Shown here one piece after another: positions 1-10,740 of a DNA stretch of 64,000 nucleotides. Source of the DNA: Salvator merianae (taxonomy: Eukaryota; Chordata; Lepidosauria; Squamata; Teiidae). The number at the start of each line of letters is the position of its first letter. Within the stretch, counting starts at the first letter, position 1. The DNA is taken from NCBI GenBank assembly GCA_003586115.2, contig QVOM02000021.1:14917953-14981952 (forward strand), written 5' to 3'. The position numbers were made by a program, and so were the translations under genes. The notes below the pieces were generated by a model. It was not told where the DNA came from, searched no databases, and saw only the letters and a program-made list of their open reading frames with translations.

Positions 1-570
1 TTTGAAAATTGCAAGGCATTTGCATACATTGGCAAACGTTCTGGGAAATTCCAGCATTAGTCTGTGTTACCACAGATTAATTTCTAAAAAGAGATGGTTT
101 GGCATTCTAAGCATGCCTGCTTTTGAGAGCTCAACCAGAACTATTTTCTTTAGCCTATTTTCTTTAGCATGTTGTCAGCTGGGTAGAACTTTCAGTGGCA
201 CCATTGAAGGGGGGGAAAAAAATCAAGTATTTTTCAGGCCCAAGGCTATACCTCTGAAATCCAGGATAACTTTTTAGTTTTATCTAATAAGGGGACTGAG
301 TAAGCAGACTATAACCCCTCAGGATTTCCTTCATATATTGGAAAGCACAGCTGCCAACAGATTGACCCAGTTTTCATTTTCCTTATGTTTCTCCATGTTT
401 TTTCAATATAACATTTAATTTGATTTCTTTCCATATCACTTTATAAAATACTTGTTTTTAAACAAAGTCTACAGATTTTTAATATTTTTAAAAGTCCTGC
501 TGGTATATTCATCTTTGTATGAAATTTTATGCAATGGCTCTAATATATACAATATTGCAAATAGTTTTCC
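1..570. other. AT-rich non-coding DNA, nothing recognised
   Basis: No open frame with a protein signature, no terminal inverted repeat and no SINE or LINE tail was seen. The 91- and 82-codon open frames here have low-complexity or unrecognisable translations, consistent with chance. Confidence 0.6.
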
Positions 571-579
571 TTTATTTGT

Positions 580-604
580 TGTTTGTTTGTTTGTTTGTTT
601 GTTT
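580..604 (+). repeat. (GTTT)n microsatellite
   Basis: About six uninterrupted GTTT units. Two overlapping open frames that read FVCLFVCL here are artefacts of the repeat. Confidence 0.9.
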
Positions 605-2214
605 AAGAAAACCTCTTACTTCACATGTTGTTCCAAAAGCCAAAAGCTCTTGGGAGTTTTTTTGTTGTTGTTTAGAGCACTACAGTATGACATTAAATAA
701 ATAAAGTTGTATTTTTAGGGATATCATTTTGGTTTACAATTTGGTTTGAAAAGTACAAAAAATTTAAGTATGACTTCACAACATGAACTACTGTATAATT
801 TCATGCATTCTCCCCATATCTAGGCTAACTTAGATATGACCATTAATTTTATCTGTAGATAAAATTCCAATTTCTTAAAAATGTCAATATTGATTAGAAT
901 GGGAAACAAAAGGTCTAGATATTTTCTTGAGCTGAAATTTCCGTTAGTAGGAAAGAGATGATATTGTTTGTATTTTTAACAAGTCTGTATGTCACATAAA
1001 AATATCTAATAGCTACTAGAGTCTCAGGGTGTGTTCAGACTAATGATTTTTAAAACTGTCTGAATAAAAGGAGCGAATAATTCCTGGGCGAACAGAAAAA
1101 AAAGCTTCCAAACACAGTTACCTGTTGATCTGATGCAACACTCCCCTGTACAGCTTCAACAGACAAGGTGCCAAGCCTTCAAAGAGTGTTGCTCACTGAT
1201 TGGCCACAAAGTATGAAATCCCCGCCTCTCTGCTGAAGCAGTTTCCAACTCCTTAGCTGCCAGGTTTTTTTGTTTGCAAAAGAAAATTCTGAAACTCGAG
1301 ACTCTCTCTCTCTCCCCCACTCCTAGTTATTAAATGAAGTCTAGTGTGCTTTTTATGTACAGAAGGCAGGATATGAGTTATGTTTTTAGTTACACTTTCA
1401 GCTTCCTTTGATCTGTTTAACTGAGTTCAAAAGTTCCTGGTGCTGGCAAGAGCTCACTGGTGCCCCTCTCTCCTTGTCCAATTGCCCGACAGGTTCCTGC
1501 AAGGCTGTGGTTGGTGGAGCTGCTCCCTGCTCAGTTCTAAGGTGACCTGAGAGCTCTTTTCTCCCAGCTGTAGAAGGGCCGAATATTTATAGGTTTGGAG
1601 GCATTTGGAGGTGGGGTAAGCCAAATTTTCTTATTTCCTGTGTGCCCCCTTCCCCGGGTCAAGTTTACCAGAAGGTGACTGAAATACCTAGTCTGAACAT
1701 ACCCCGAGAGCCTTTACAGAGGTACAATCCATGTGGTACTGTTATGATACCTTCAGGGTGCAGTGAGAACACAGTGTCTGCTTGGATGGAAAGCTTTTCT
1801 GTCATCTTGCTGCTAGAAGAAGCACCATTAACGTGCTTTAGTGGCTGAGTGGTTTGAAGAACTATTCACAAAACCTTTGTGTTCTCTCAGTAGGATGGCC
1901 CTGCTGCCACTGCTGTTACCACTTCAGGTGACTTACTGGTTCCCTCAGAGGAGTTTGCTTCAAAGACAGGGAACAGCTCATGGGGCCATTCTCTGCCTTT
2001 GAAAACTCCTCATCTTCCAGTTTCAAAGCAGGGAACCCCACTTTGATTAAAAGGGGAGAAGTCCTCCTTCCCACTTATCAAATGGCAGCAAGGGCTTTCC
2101 TCACTGCCATTTGAGAGGCATGTGGAAGGAAAATTGTTTGTCACTTTGCTGAAGTGCTCTCTTGTCCTGAAGGAGGATTGAAGTTGAAGGCATTTTAGCG
2201 CTTCCCATTTTAAA
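605..2214. other. Unassigned single-copy-looking sequence
   Basis: No transposon ends were recognised. The part from about 1130 to 1620 is less AT-rich. It has an inverted CCAAT motif (GATTGGCC, near 1198), a short CT run near 1303-1318, and a TATTTATAGG motif near 1584. These could be promoter- or enhancer-like, but no first exon is seen and the motifs are common by chance. Confidence 0.35.
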
Positions 2215-2535
2215 ACAGGATAATTATCCTGTTCTAACCTCGTATTGACCATGCAGCATGGACACCTTCTGCACTACATAGCCCTAGTTCCTTACCTGAA
2301 GCAGGTTACTGACATTCATGGTGCAAATGCTGGGGATGCTTACCATGGCCGTGTCTGGGAAGCGTCTGGCTGCTGCCATGGTGACTGCCAGGGCCACACA
2401 GGTATGTGCTCCACAGCTAGGAGTGATCAGGAGCAGCATTATGCAGCTCCTGGCTGCTCAGGCCTCTTTCACGTGCAGATGCACTTTGCTAGAGAGCGTC
2501 CTTGTCAGCTTTCTAGCACCAGATGTGAACAGCCC
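2215..2535. mobile_element. Family C DNA transposon copy, degenerate
   Basis: The interior matches the 15398-15871 element in the same orientation. Shared stretches include TTACCTGAAGCAGGYTAC, ATGCTGG and the block GSAAGCRTCTGGC followed by CYRTGGTGACYG. The right end reads GATGTGAACAGCCCC, a decayed form of the AAGTGTGAACAGGCCC end. The left end is too diverged to place. No transposase frame; the 104- and 109-codon open frames are chance readings. Confidence 0.55.
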
Positions 2536-2545
2536 CCTTGTTTCT

Positions 2546-3698
2546 GCAGAAGGCTTTGAACAAAATGAAGTTCAGGTTTCTTTAAGCCTATTGTGTTTTT
2601 TGTCATTCTTTCTGACTCTCATTATTATTCTTAATGCAATCAGTTAACAATGTAGGGAGGGAATCACTGACTGCTAAGACAATTTAAGATCATTTTAGCC
2701 CTTTCTCTTTCTGTAAATCCCATTTCACTTGCACTGAACTCCCTTATTCCTTCTGAGTCCAGCTAGCAAAATAATTCTCTAATAGCATTTTCTAAACTGA
2801 AAGGTCATAAAAGGCTAAAGGCACATTTCTGGTGGACTTAAGTATCTTTAACCACACCTTTGCTTCTCAGCTCCAAGAGCAGCATGTGACAATCATAGGA
2901 GGAAGCACCTTTATTATGACATTTGTCTGTAATAAGGAAAAGAAACTCTGCGCATTCTCTTCATTCTTACCTGTCACATAATTTATGTGCTCACTTTGCA
3001 TCATGCAACGTCCTTGCAATAAAGGGGGAAAGCCGTCATGTGAATAAATCAACTGATAGCAAATGAGAGACAAAGCCTATTTATGATTTGGTTGTTCAGT
3101 GTTCCATTTTTCATATGTATTGAAATTCTGAAACTGTATTTTTATATATTGATCACACCTACTATTTATTCACATATACTGCACTTAACACTAATTAAGA
3201 ATATGAAGATATAGATATAGGTATAGTTACAGGTATAGATGATATAGATATATACATATTCAAAATGTCAAAGATATCAGAGACTGAAGTAAGAATAGCT
3301 GAAGATGTGGAAGGTAAAGGTAAAGGTGATAGGATCCCAGGACAAACATCAAAGATCTCTCTTCAAAAGAGTGCAGTCCTAGGAACAGCCAAGATACTGT
3401 CCAGAACTATGAAACTCCCAAGTCTTTGGCAGAAGACTTGAGATTGAGGTAAACATATCAACTAACCATCCCTAAGGGATGAGAAAATGCAGGGATGAGA
3501 AAGGGATGAGAAAGTGTTTATATAAATGCAGTAGACCTTTGACACCTGTGGATCTCTGTTAGTACATATCAGTTGTGCCGAGTCTTTTCTATCTATCTGC
3601 ACTTGGGTCTGGCAATTTTAGATGCTTTTTGTAGAGAGCTGCAAATCTCAGGGGCAGACTATACAAAATAAAATCATGAAATCAAATATCTTATGTGC
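2546..3698. other. AT-rich non-coding DNA, nothing recognised
   Basis: Contains a short imperfect GATATAG/GTATAGAT run near 3207-3252 and a direct repeat of GGGATGAGAAA near 3478-3515. No coding signature or transposon end was found. Confidence 0.5.
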
Positions 3699-4123
3699 TA
3701 GAGATAGGCTAAACTAGTTGGCTTTCAAACTGGTTCAAATTGAAGTGGGTGGTTTGACTGATTCAAACTCGAACCCAACCCCCCCCTTCAAGGCGACTGG
3801 TTCAAACTCAAAGCAAACCATGGGGTTTTTCTCTGAAGTGATTGAACTACTTGGCTTGTTTTGAACCAGTTTGTGTTTGTCAACAGTTGCCCTTTAAAAC
3901 TTGCCTTTTAAAGGCAGTTGCCTTTTAAAAAGCCATTTTAAATGTTTTTTTATTTTTTTAAAAAAACAAACAAACAGTTTTGAACATGTACAAGGTTCAA
4001 AATGAACCAGGTTGAGCTTCTTTGACCCAATTTGAGTTTGAACCAAACACCATGTGGTTCAAACACCATGTAGTTTGGTTCGATTTGAACCGAAACACAA
4101 TTTTAAGGTTTGTGCACATCTCT
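3699..4123. mobile_element. Family G DNA transposon copy (AGAGATGTGCA ends)
   Basis: The left end reads TAGAGATAGGCTAAACT and the right end GTGCACATCTCT, the diagnostic ends shared with copies at 18810, 37609 and 50553. The interior is full of GGTTCAAA/TTTGAACC motifs in both orientations, as in the other copies. It is longer than its relatives (about 425 against 270-285 bp) because of an AT-rich central insert near 3890-3985. No coding capacity. Confidence 0.6.
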
Positions 4124-4182
4124 GTTACATACCTCAAATAAAAATAGAGAATTAGGGTGCCTCTAGATGGTGCAGGGAGACA

Positions 4183-4373
4183 CCAGTTCTCAGTGGCAGC
4201 CGGCAGCTTTAAGCCCGGGTGTTCGCACCCCATGCAAAGAGGGCCATGGCTGTCCTTGGGGCCTCCGTGCCTCCATATTGCCGCAGCAGGGAGGCCCTGT
4301 GAATAGCCATGGTACGCTTTGTGTGGGGTGCGAACACCCAGGCTTAAAGCTGGTGGCTGCCGCTGCCAGCTCT
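4183..4373. mobile_element. Family F hAT-type MITE with 8-bp target duplication
   Basis: The element proper is 4191-4365 (175 bp). Its ends are inverted: CAGTGGCAGCCGGCAGCTTT on the left and the complement of CAGCGGCAGCCACCAGCTTT on the right, both continuing to AAGCC. It is flanked by CCAGTTCT (4183-4190) and CCAGCTCT (4366-4373), a 7/8 match. CAG-starting ends with an 8-bp duplication are the hAT hallmark. The inner arms (GGTGTTCGCACCCCA against TGGGGTGCGAACACC) make it almost wholly palindromic. Same family as 41842-42033. Confidence 0.75.
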
Positions 4374-5702
4374 TAAAAAATGCTGGCATTTCCCCACAAA
4401 GAAGCTACTAGATTAGTGTATGCTGTGTCAGAACAGCACTTGATTATTCAATCCAGGAACTTGCTGCTCTGAACCCATTTCTTTTAATATTTTTGCACTG
4501 ATAGCATGTTATCAGAAGGAGAATCTGATGCTGCGCCAGTGCATCTTATCCCAGATGACAGCACGTCAAGAATATGATACAAGGAAGATACTGAAACATT
4601 TAAGAAAGTGCAGGAATTCCTGCATTTCCTAAATGCCAGCTTTTAGATTGGATGTGCTGGTAGTACCTTGACATGGCCAGGAAAGGATGCTGTCATTTTA
4701 ACTATATTTGGTAAGTTCCTTACAATCTGAGAAGCCCAGATTGCACTATTTATGGTGAAAGGCCTAGGCGAACAGATGGTGTATCGATGCTGAGTGAAAA
4801 AAGTGCCCTGTGAGGACCCATGTGGAGCAGTGTCTGCACGCCTGCACCACCTTTGGATCTGTACCCTGCCCTCGTGGGGTGGCAAGAGCCTCTGGAGTCA
4901 TCCTTGTTTCAGTGCAGAGAAAATGACTCTGAGGGCACTTTGAGCACCTACACCACCAATACATGGATGGACTACTGTGATTGGATGGACTACTGTGATG
5001 TGAGCAATTTACCTTCTCTGCCTGGCCCCTGGCCTCATTGAGAGACACATAGAAAATGGTTGACTTTGGGGGGGGGGGGCATTTCTTGCTTATCCTTTAA
5101 CTGGGCCAGAAGAATTTCGAAGTTTGGGAGGCCAGGAGGCAAGGGGACATGTGAATGCTGCACTTCCAGGTTTGGGGACCAAAGCAAGTATTCTGACTTA
5201 CAGACACCTTCCCCTCCCTCTACTGGAGATGCAGCCATACTTGGGAAAGTTTTTTCTGCAACCTGTGGACTATTCCAGAAAATTTTTAATCTGTTGGTTT
5301 CCCCATTCATTTATTTGTTTTGTACACTGTCTAGAATAGAACCTTGGAAGAGGAACTTAAGCTGTGAGCAAATGCATAAAGGAAAAAAAAAATCTAATTA
5401 ATGTAGCATTTTAAAGGATTAAATCAGTAAGTTAAATAGAATGGAGAAATGTTCAAGGGAGACGAGTGGATTGCAGAGTGGAACTGAAAGTCAGTGAAAG
5501 CAGGTAGCAAGAAGGACTGAAAGTTTCACTTCTACCTGCTGAAACTGGAGATTTATCCATTGTGCATCAGGTCCTAGTTTAGGATGGTAAAAACAAAACT
5601 TTCAATCACAGCACAGTTAGCTCCGCTACTCCACAGTCCTGACCCATAGGCTACCATTGAACAGGGGAGTTAGTAGAGCTGGAAAGCCACAGGTAAAATA
5701 TA
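4374..5702. other. Non-coding DNA with short tandem duplication
   Basis: No recognised gene or transposon. An 18-bp unit, TGGATGGACTACTGTGAT, occurs twice in tandem near 4964-4999. A G9-10 run lies near 5069. A PolII-like coding frame is not evident; all open frames of 70-113 codons give unrecognisable translations. Confidence 0.45.
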
Positions 5703-5828
5703 CGCCCTTTCTGCAGTGGACCTAATTCTGGATTATATCTCGGAATAGGGATCTGCCACCTGCATCCTGTGTAGACTATGGCAGGCTCCAGGATATAATC
5801 TGGAATATGGCCCAATGCAGAAAGGGCC
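5703..5828. mobile_element. Family A palindromic MITE, short copy
   Basis: The left end is GCCCTTTCTGCAGTGG and the right end AATGCAGAAAGGGCC, in inverted orientation. The inner arms (GGATTATATCTCGGAATAGGG against AGGATATAATCTGGAAT) also pair. At about 126 bp it lacks part of the centre of the 180-bp copies at 18365 and 29929. Confidence 0.75.
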
Positions 5829-6894
5829 AGAGTTAGAAAAGATTCAAATGGTTGCAACAAAAATATTTAAGGGGTTTCAAGAAGCTAGAGTGAGAGGGGA
5901 CATGGCAGAGGTGTTATAAGGTAACTCTTCCCAGAATGCCTCGGAATTCCATGCACAATAGTATAAATTCAGATACTGAAAGATTGTGAGTTATCATATT
6001 CAGTTGATTTGGCTGATCTTAAAACAGGCCTCTGGACTGGACAGGGAACCTATCTAATCCAGCACGGCATTTTTTACAGTACTATTTTCTTATATTTAAA
6101 TAGGCCAGTTCTCTATTACTGAAAGCACAGTCTGGTGCTATAATATCACGAGAATTTGATGTCATGATAACATCCCTGTTTTCACAGCCAGAAGCTGTCA
6201 TTTTAACAAAGACTTGAGCTGCTGAAGCCCCGACTGAAGAATTTATTTTCTTTCCTATCTTAAAGTGCTTAGAATGGGACTGTTCCCCTCAGGCAACAAT
6301 TTAGCATGCATACGTTCAATAGAAGGGGTGAAAAAGGGGTCACTTTGTCCAAAATTAGCTAAAGGTGAACAGATGTAAAGTAATCTCACAAACAGCTAAA
6401 TCTTACAAATCTCCTCATTTCAAGAATGCTTATAAACCTAGATTATAAAACTAGGAAGGTACAGAAATTATAATCTGATCATAACAGTGATAAAATGTTA
6501 AAAATATTTTTAGGAAAGATGGAACTTTCTAATCTCTTCCCTCTTCGAATCTTTGCTTCTTCTTTTTTTAAAAGCTGGTCTCCGCCACCCACCCACCCCC
6601 CAGTTCTGTGCAGGCAGAATAATTCCTAGTTTTACACACACACACACGTCTGTATAAACAGTTGTGAAATGCATGTTGTATAAATATGTTTGCCTTGGCT
6701 GTGGTGAAGAACTTTTGTCGTGGGATTTAAACACCCATCAATTCCAGTCAGTCTGGCCAATTTCAGAGCTCGTACAATTATGGCCTAGCAAAATTAGAGA
6801 ACCACACAGCTTGCCCAGGGGGTGTGCAAAAGAGATTCATTCAGCTGACATTTTAAGGAAGGCTGAACTAATTCAAAACTCACCCAAATTCTAT
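5829..6894. other. AT-rich non-coding DNA, nothing recognised
   Basis: Contains a short CA run (6636-6647). No protein signature, SINE box or inverted-repeat end was found. Confidence 0.5.
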
Positions 6895-6895
6895 A

Positions 6896-7020
6896 GCCTT
6901 TTCTGCATTAAGACTTAATCTGGATTATATCCTGGAACAGGGACCTGCCATCTGCATGGTGGCACAGACTATGGTAGGCCTCAGGATATAATCCGGAATA
7001 GGGTCCAGTGCAGAAATTTT
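6896..7020. mobile_element. Family A palindromic MITE, decayed copy
   Basis: GCCTTTTCTGCATTAAG, then TCTGGATTATATCC on the left, are mirrored by GGATATAATCCGGAATAGGG and AGTGCAGAAAT on the right. Same layout as 5703-5828, with mutated termini. Confidence 0.65.
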
Positions 7021-7204
7021 CAACTAGCACCTATGTATAAAATGCAACTGTGTTTTGAAGTTTGTAGTACTCTACCTTTTATGGCAGGTAAAATAGGCAA
7101 GGAGGACAAGGAGAAGGAAGAGGAAGTTATCAAGTAGACATGTTGATGATGAAGCAGCCACCAAATCTACATGTAATACGACTAGGCTCCTTCCTTCTTT
7201 CCAA

Positions 7205-7704
7205 GACCCTTTCTGCACTTACCTGCTTCAGATCCAGATCAGTAGGTCCAGAATAGCCCAACCCAGATTGTGGGGAGAGGTGGATGGGATCAGTGCTGTC
7301 TGCACTGATGGCACTGATCAAGATCAGGCCACACCTTGGCCATGAAACTCGTGTGAGCTTTGCGGCTGCAACCCCACACCTCTGAAGGTAAGGAATGTTT
7401 GTTCCTAGCCTCAGAGCCTTTGAGGGTGCCTTTCGGTGGCACACTATGTTGCACTGCTGAAAGCCCCCCTGGTAGTCCTGAATAAGGGAGATATGCCTCT
7501 GCATGCCTCCCATGTTCTGGATCAGACCTGCTGATCCACTGATCATCCTGATCCAGATCATGCTCTGGCTTGTGCAGACAGAGTGGACCAGTGGGGGGGG
7601 GGGGGCGTGACCTCATAGATCTGCACTAATGTGCAGGTCCACAAGGCCTAGAAGTGTACTACATAGATCCTTAATCCAGATTAAGGATCTGTGCAGAAAG
7701 GTCC
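7205..7704. mobile_element. Family D terminal-inverted-repeat element
   Basis: About 500 bp bounded by GACCCTTTCTGCAC and the complement of GGACCTTTCTGCAC. Just inside the right end is a hairpin, AGATCCTTAATC next to AGATTAAGGATCT. The interior is rich in GATCCAGATCA motifs and matches 36201-36565 in reverse orientation. A 13-bp G run lies near 7593. The 143- and 108-codon antisense frames have no recognisable domain, so it is non-autonomous. Confidence 0.65.
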
Positions 7705-7705
7705 C

Positions 7706-8422
7706 AGGTCAGTAGCCTAGTCCAAAAGTCATTAGTACTTTGTCAAAGGATACAAAATGTCTGTACCCAGGATTCCTTCAAAGTTGCAGAAGTGCACATG
7801 AGCCCCCAAAGTGTTATAACTTCTGGCATAGCTTATTCTGCACAAAACGCTTCAAACTTCCAGTTCATGTTTCTTAAGTGATGGCTCATGGTTTGAATGT
7901 GGTAGGGGAAAGAATGTAGGTTGAGGCGCTAAGTTGAGGCCTCTGCCAGCTGTATTCTGGTAAGGTCTGGCAAAAACCATTTCCCCCAGTGTATGTTCTG
8001 CCTACACTGGAGCAGGATACAGAGGTGTATCCCCCTCCACCATTGAACCTCTTAAAAGTAGTCTATCAGCAGACTACTGTTGGTATACGAGTCCATGAAA
8101 GCTGGGAAGGCAGCATGCCTAGTGTGCTGGTATACTAAGCCTGGCCCACTTTTTGACCAGTAATCCAGAAGTGATGCCAGAAATGTGTTGCTGCTGGGCA
8201 GGCGGCCAAAAACCTCTAGTCAGGAATTTTGAAGCCCCTGCTGGTGCCTTTGAAGGTCCTGTCAATGACTTCAAAAGCTGAGAACTTTCATTCCTGGTCT
8301 TCATTTCTGGGTTGAGCTACCTGTAGCCTGAGCTAGCACAATGCAGGATAGTCTGTGCCATGTTGAAAGGGCCATGGTGTGCAGTATGACTATGGGCCAG
8401 AACATGAAAGGTTATATAGACC
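7706..8422. other. Non-coding DNA, probably decayed repeat material
   Basis: No gene is recognised. A phrase about ATACTAAGCCTGGCCCACTT and CCAGTAATCCAG resembles the interior of other transposon-like segments in the window, but no ends could be defined. Confidence 0.35.
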
Positions 8423-8493
8423 CTAACTCCAAAGCCTGAAGGGTATTGACTAAACCTCACTATTGTAACACATCTTAAGCTCAAGCAGTGTAA
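8423..8493 (+). repeat. 71-bp direct repeat, copy 1
   Basis: This segment matches 9760-9830 in the same orientation at 68 of 71 positions by eye (core TAACACATCTTAAGCTCAAG). The two copies bracket about 1.27 kb containing the tRNA-derived SINE. Confidence 0.8.
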
Positions 8494-8575
8494 AGGTAGA
8501 GAACATGAAAGTGGTTGATTCACATTAGCTTCTGCATCCTCCTGTTCACAGATTGCTCAAGATCAGCATGCTATT

Positions 8576-8852
8576 GAGGCATGGTGGCGCAGGAGGCTAA
8601 GGCACTGATCTTTCAATAGGCGGATCGGAGTTCGAGGCCCTTGTCTGCCGTGTAGAGGGGATGAGTGCCCTCTACTGGCCTCTAGCTCCAGTCAACCTAG
8701 CTGTTCAAAAGCAAGTAATTGCAAGTAGATAAATAGGGAGCATCACATTGTGTGAGGCGGAAGATAGATAGATGTAAGCTTTCGGGCGAAAATAACCTTG
8801 TAAGCCGCTTTGAGTGAGCTTCGGCTGAGAAAAGGAGGGTATAAAAACCAAA
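8576..8852 (+). mobile_element. tRNA-derived SINE
   Basis: A Pol III A box (TGGCGCAGGAG, 8585-8595) and B box (AGTTCGAGGCC, 8629-8639) are 33 bp apart, as in tRNA genes. The tail, with TTGTAAGCCGCTTTGAG and GGAGGGTATAAAAACC, is the common squamate LINE/SINE 3' tail type, and it ends at a TTC microsatellite. The acceptor stem does not pair, so it is not a functional tRNA. Insertion duplications were not found. Confidence 0.75.
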
Positions 8853-8943
8853 TTCTTCTTCTTCTTCTTCTTCTTCTCCTCGTCCTCCTCCTCCTCCTCC
8901 TCCTCCTCCTCCTCCTCCTCCTCCTCCTCCTTCTTCTTCTTCT
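8853..8943 (+). repeat. (TTC)n(TCC)n(TTC)n microsatellite
   Basis: A pure pyrimidine tract of about 90 bp at the SINE 3' end. The poly-glycine/glutamate antisense open frame is an artefact. A homopurine-homopyrimidine mirror tract of this length could form triplex DNA. Confidence 0.95.
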
Positions 8944-9375
8944 ATGAAGCTTGCCAGGGTGTCTAATGCCATCATTCTGAAGTCACTGTCAAATTCCAGC
9001 TGCTATTCCTGCAATCAGAGCCATGGCATGAGGGTGGTGTATGACTAGTAAATTAATATTTCTGAGATATCATGCTAATACCTGGTCCACACATCCTGCA
9101 GGCACACGTCCATGTGCTATGTGTGAACAACTGCCTACCCAGGATGCTCTGAGACCAGCATTAATGCCAAGAGCAGACACAGGTTATGTCAGTGGTACAG
9201 TGGTTTATTAGGTCTTGTCTTTGCTGGAGTCCACATTCTGGAATTCTCTCTTCTCAGATGTTCAAGGAGCACTTACTATTATATCTTTCAGTTTCCTGCT
9301 GAAAGCCTGTTTTCCCAGGCATTCCTGATGTGAATGAGTGTTTGCCATATATCTTCACCTGGTTCTTAATACTGT

Positions 9376-9381
9376 TATATT

Positions 9382-9432
<51 letters not shown>
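9376..9432 (+). repeat. (TA)n(TG)n microsatellite
   Basis: A TA run followed directly by a TG run. It sits upstream of a decayed LINE/SINE tail. Confidence 0.95.
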
Positions 9433-9435
9433 ATT

Positions 9436-9532
9436 TAATTACTTTTAACTTGGTTTTGAATTTATTTGTAAACCACTTTGAATTTTTTGACATGAAAAAG
9501 GGGCATAGTAATGTTTTAAATAAATAAATCAG
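9436..9532 (+). mobile_element. Decayed LINE/SINE 3' tail
   Basis: TTATTTGTAAACCACTTTGAA followed about 50 bp on by AAATAAATAAATC matches the general squamate tail pattern (GTAAACCRCYYTGA, then a short-unit A-rich end). Only the tail is left. Confidence 0.45.
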
Positions 9533-9759
9533 TGTGTCAGTGGCACTGATTAGATTGGCCCAATTTACCAGTAGTGCTCGGGGGTGAACATTACTGAACG
9601 TTACTGGAATTGCATTTCATATTAAAAACAGCCTTTTACAAATCATGTGAAAGCAAAGCCTTCTTATACAAAATTCTGCTGTGCAACAAATGGGCTGAGT
9701 AATATATCCCATTCCAGAAACTTGACTTTTACAGTGTCAATACGTCAGTGAAGCATCTT

Positions 9760-9830
9760 CTAACTCTAAAGCCTGAAGGGTATTGAGTAAACCTCACTAC
9801 TGTAACACATCTTAAGCTCAAGCAGTGTAA
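9760..9830 (+). repeat. 71-bp direct repeat, copy 2
   Basis: Partner of 8423-8493, with three visible substitutions. Confidence 0.8.
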
Positions 9831-9859
9831 CTCTACCTTTCTACGTTGCTCTCTGATGA

Positions 9860-10175
9860 GACTGAGGCTGTCTCCAGATGGCAAGAGGAAAATGGGGGAT
9901 CTTGTTCAGATCCCAAAATTGTCTCTCACTATCCCTGCCAGATGGTAGAGGAGTATTCCAGGGCAAGCACGGGACCTTACCTGACTGGACACTTGCTCCC
10001 ATGATAGTACAGCGCATACTTATGAGCATTTTGATGGCGTGAAATACCCAGAAGTGCATGCTTGATGAACTCTGTACATGTGTAGCAGCCATTTTTGGCC
10101 CAGTTTTGGTCCCGCACATGCATGGTGGCCATTTTCAAGATAGTAGCTCCCAGGAGCAGCCGTCCAGACAAATAA
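9860..10175. mobile_element. Family H inverted-repeat element
   Basis: Matches 53770-54110 in reverse orientation. The left edge GACTGAGGCTGTCTCCAGAT corresponds to the complement of the right edge of the other copy, and the inner segment GGAGTATTCCAGGGCAAGCA is also shared. Ends and target duplication were not resolved. Small antisense frames have no known domain. Confidence 0.5.
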
Positions 10176-10493
10176 GCCCATATTGCTATTCTGGGAAAAC
10201 CCAGGCTAGGAATTCTTTACCCCAGATTAGCAGTACCACAGGATTTCCCCTTTATATCCTGGGGCTATGTTCAGATTGCCACGTATATGTGTGGCAATCC
10301 AATATGGCCCTAAGATAATTCCAGGTTTTAGACCCTGATGCAGCCTGAATGTAAAAAGCTTGAGTGGGGTGGAAAGAGGAGAGGGGAGTACCATTTCTGC
10401 TTTCCATTTTAACCCCTGAAAGAAGAGATTGAGGTGAAGTGGCGTGACCTCGCCCGCATTCTCACCCCAGAACAAGGCAGGCTGGGAGAGAAT

Positions 10494-10740
10494 GGGCTTG
10501 TTCATACTTTGCGAGAGGAATGTTCCTGTCTGCTTGCTAGTAAGGTGCATTCACACCTGCAAATGGAGTCAGCAGTCTTGAAGCTCACCCAAGCCCACCT
10601 GATGCTCACCTGAAGCTGAGTAAGGCTGGTGAAGTAAATTGCAGTCTGGAAGCTGACTTGTGCCGTCAGGTGTAGATCTGGGGAACTGTGTTTGCACTAC
10701 TTCCCAGTATGAAATGGCGGCGGTTCTACCTTGCCACTAA
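10494..10740. mobile_element. Family J element, left part only
   Basis: Begins GGGCTTGTTCATACTTTGCGAG and shares the following 230 bp with 35767-36196 (for example CACACCTGCAAAT, AAGCTGACTTGTGC and TCAGGTGYAGAT). The similarity stops near 10740 and no right end was found, so the copy is truncated or rearranged. Confidence 0.6.

Noticed and set aside
1130..1640. Host gene promoter and first exon
   Set aside because: CCAAT- and TATA-like motifs exist, but there is no CpG island, no convincing first exon, and no downstream coding exon in the window.
7130..7616. 143- and 108-codon antisense frames
   Set aside because: They lie inside the Family D element, are not conserved in the copy at 36201-36565, and have no known domain.
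8576..8650. Functional tRNA gene
   Set aside because: A and B boxes are present, but no cloverleaf acceptor or anticodon stem forms and a SINE tail follows.
8697..8975. Poly-glycine/glutamate antisense open frame
   Set aside because: Translation of the TTC/TCC microsatellite.
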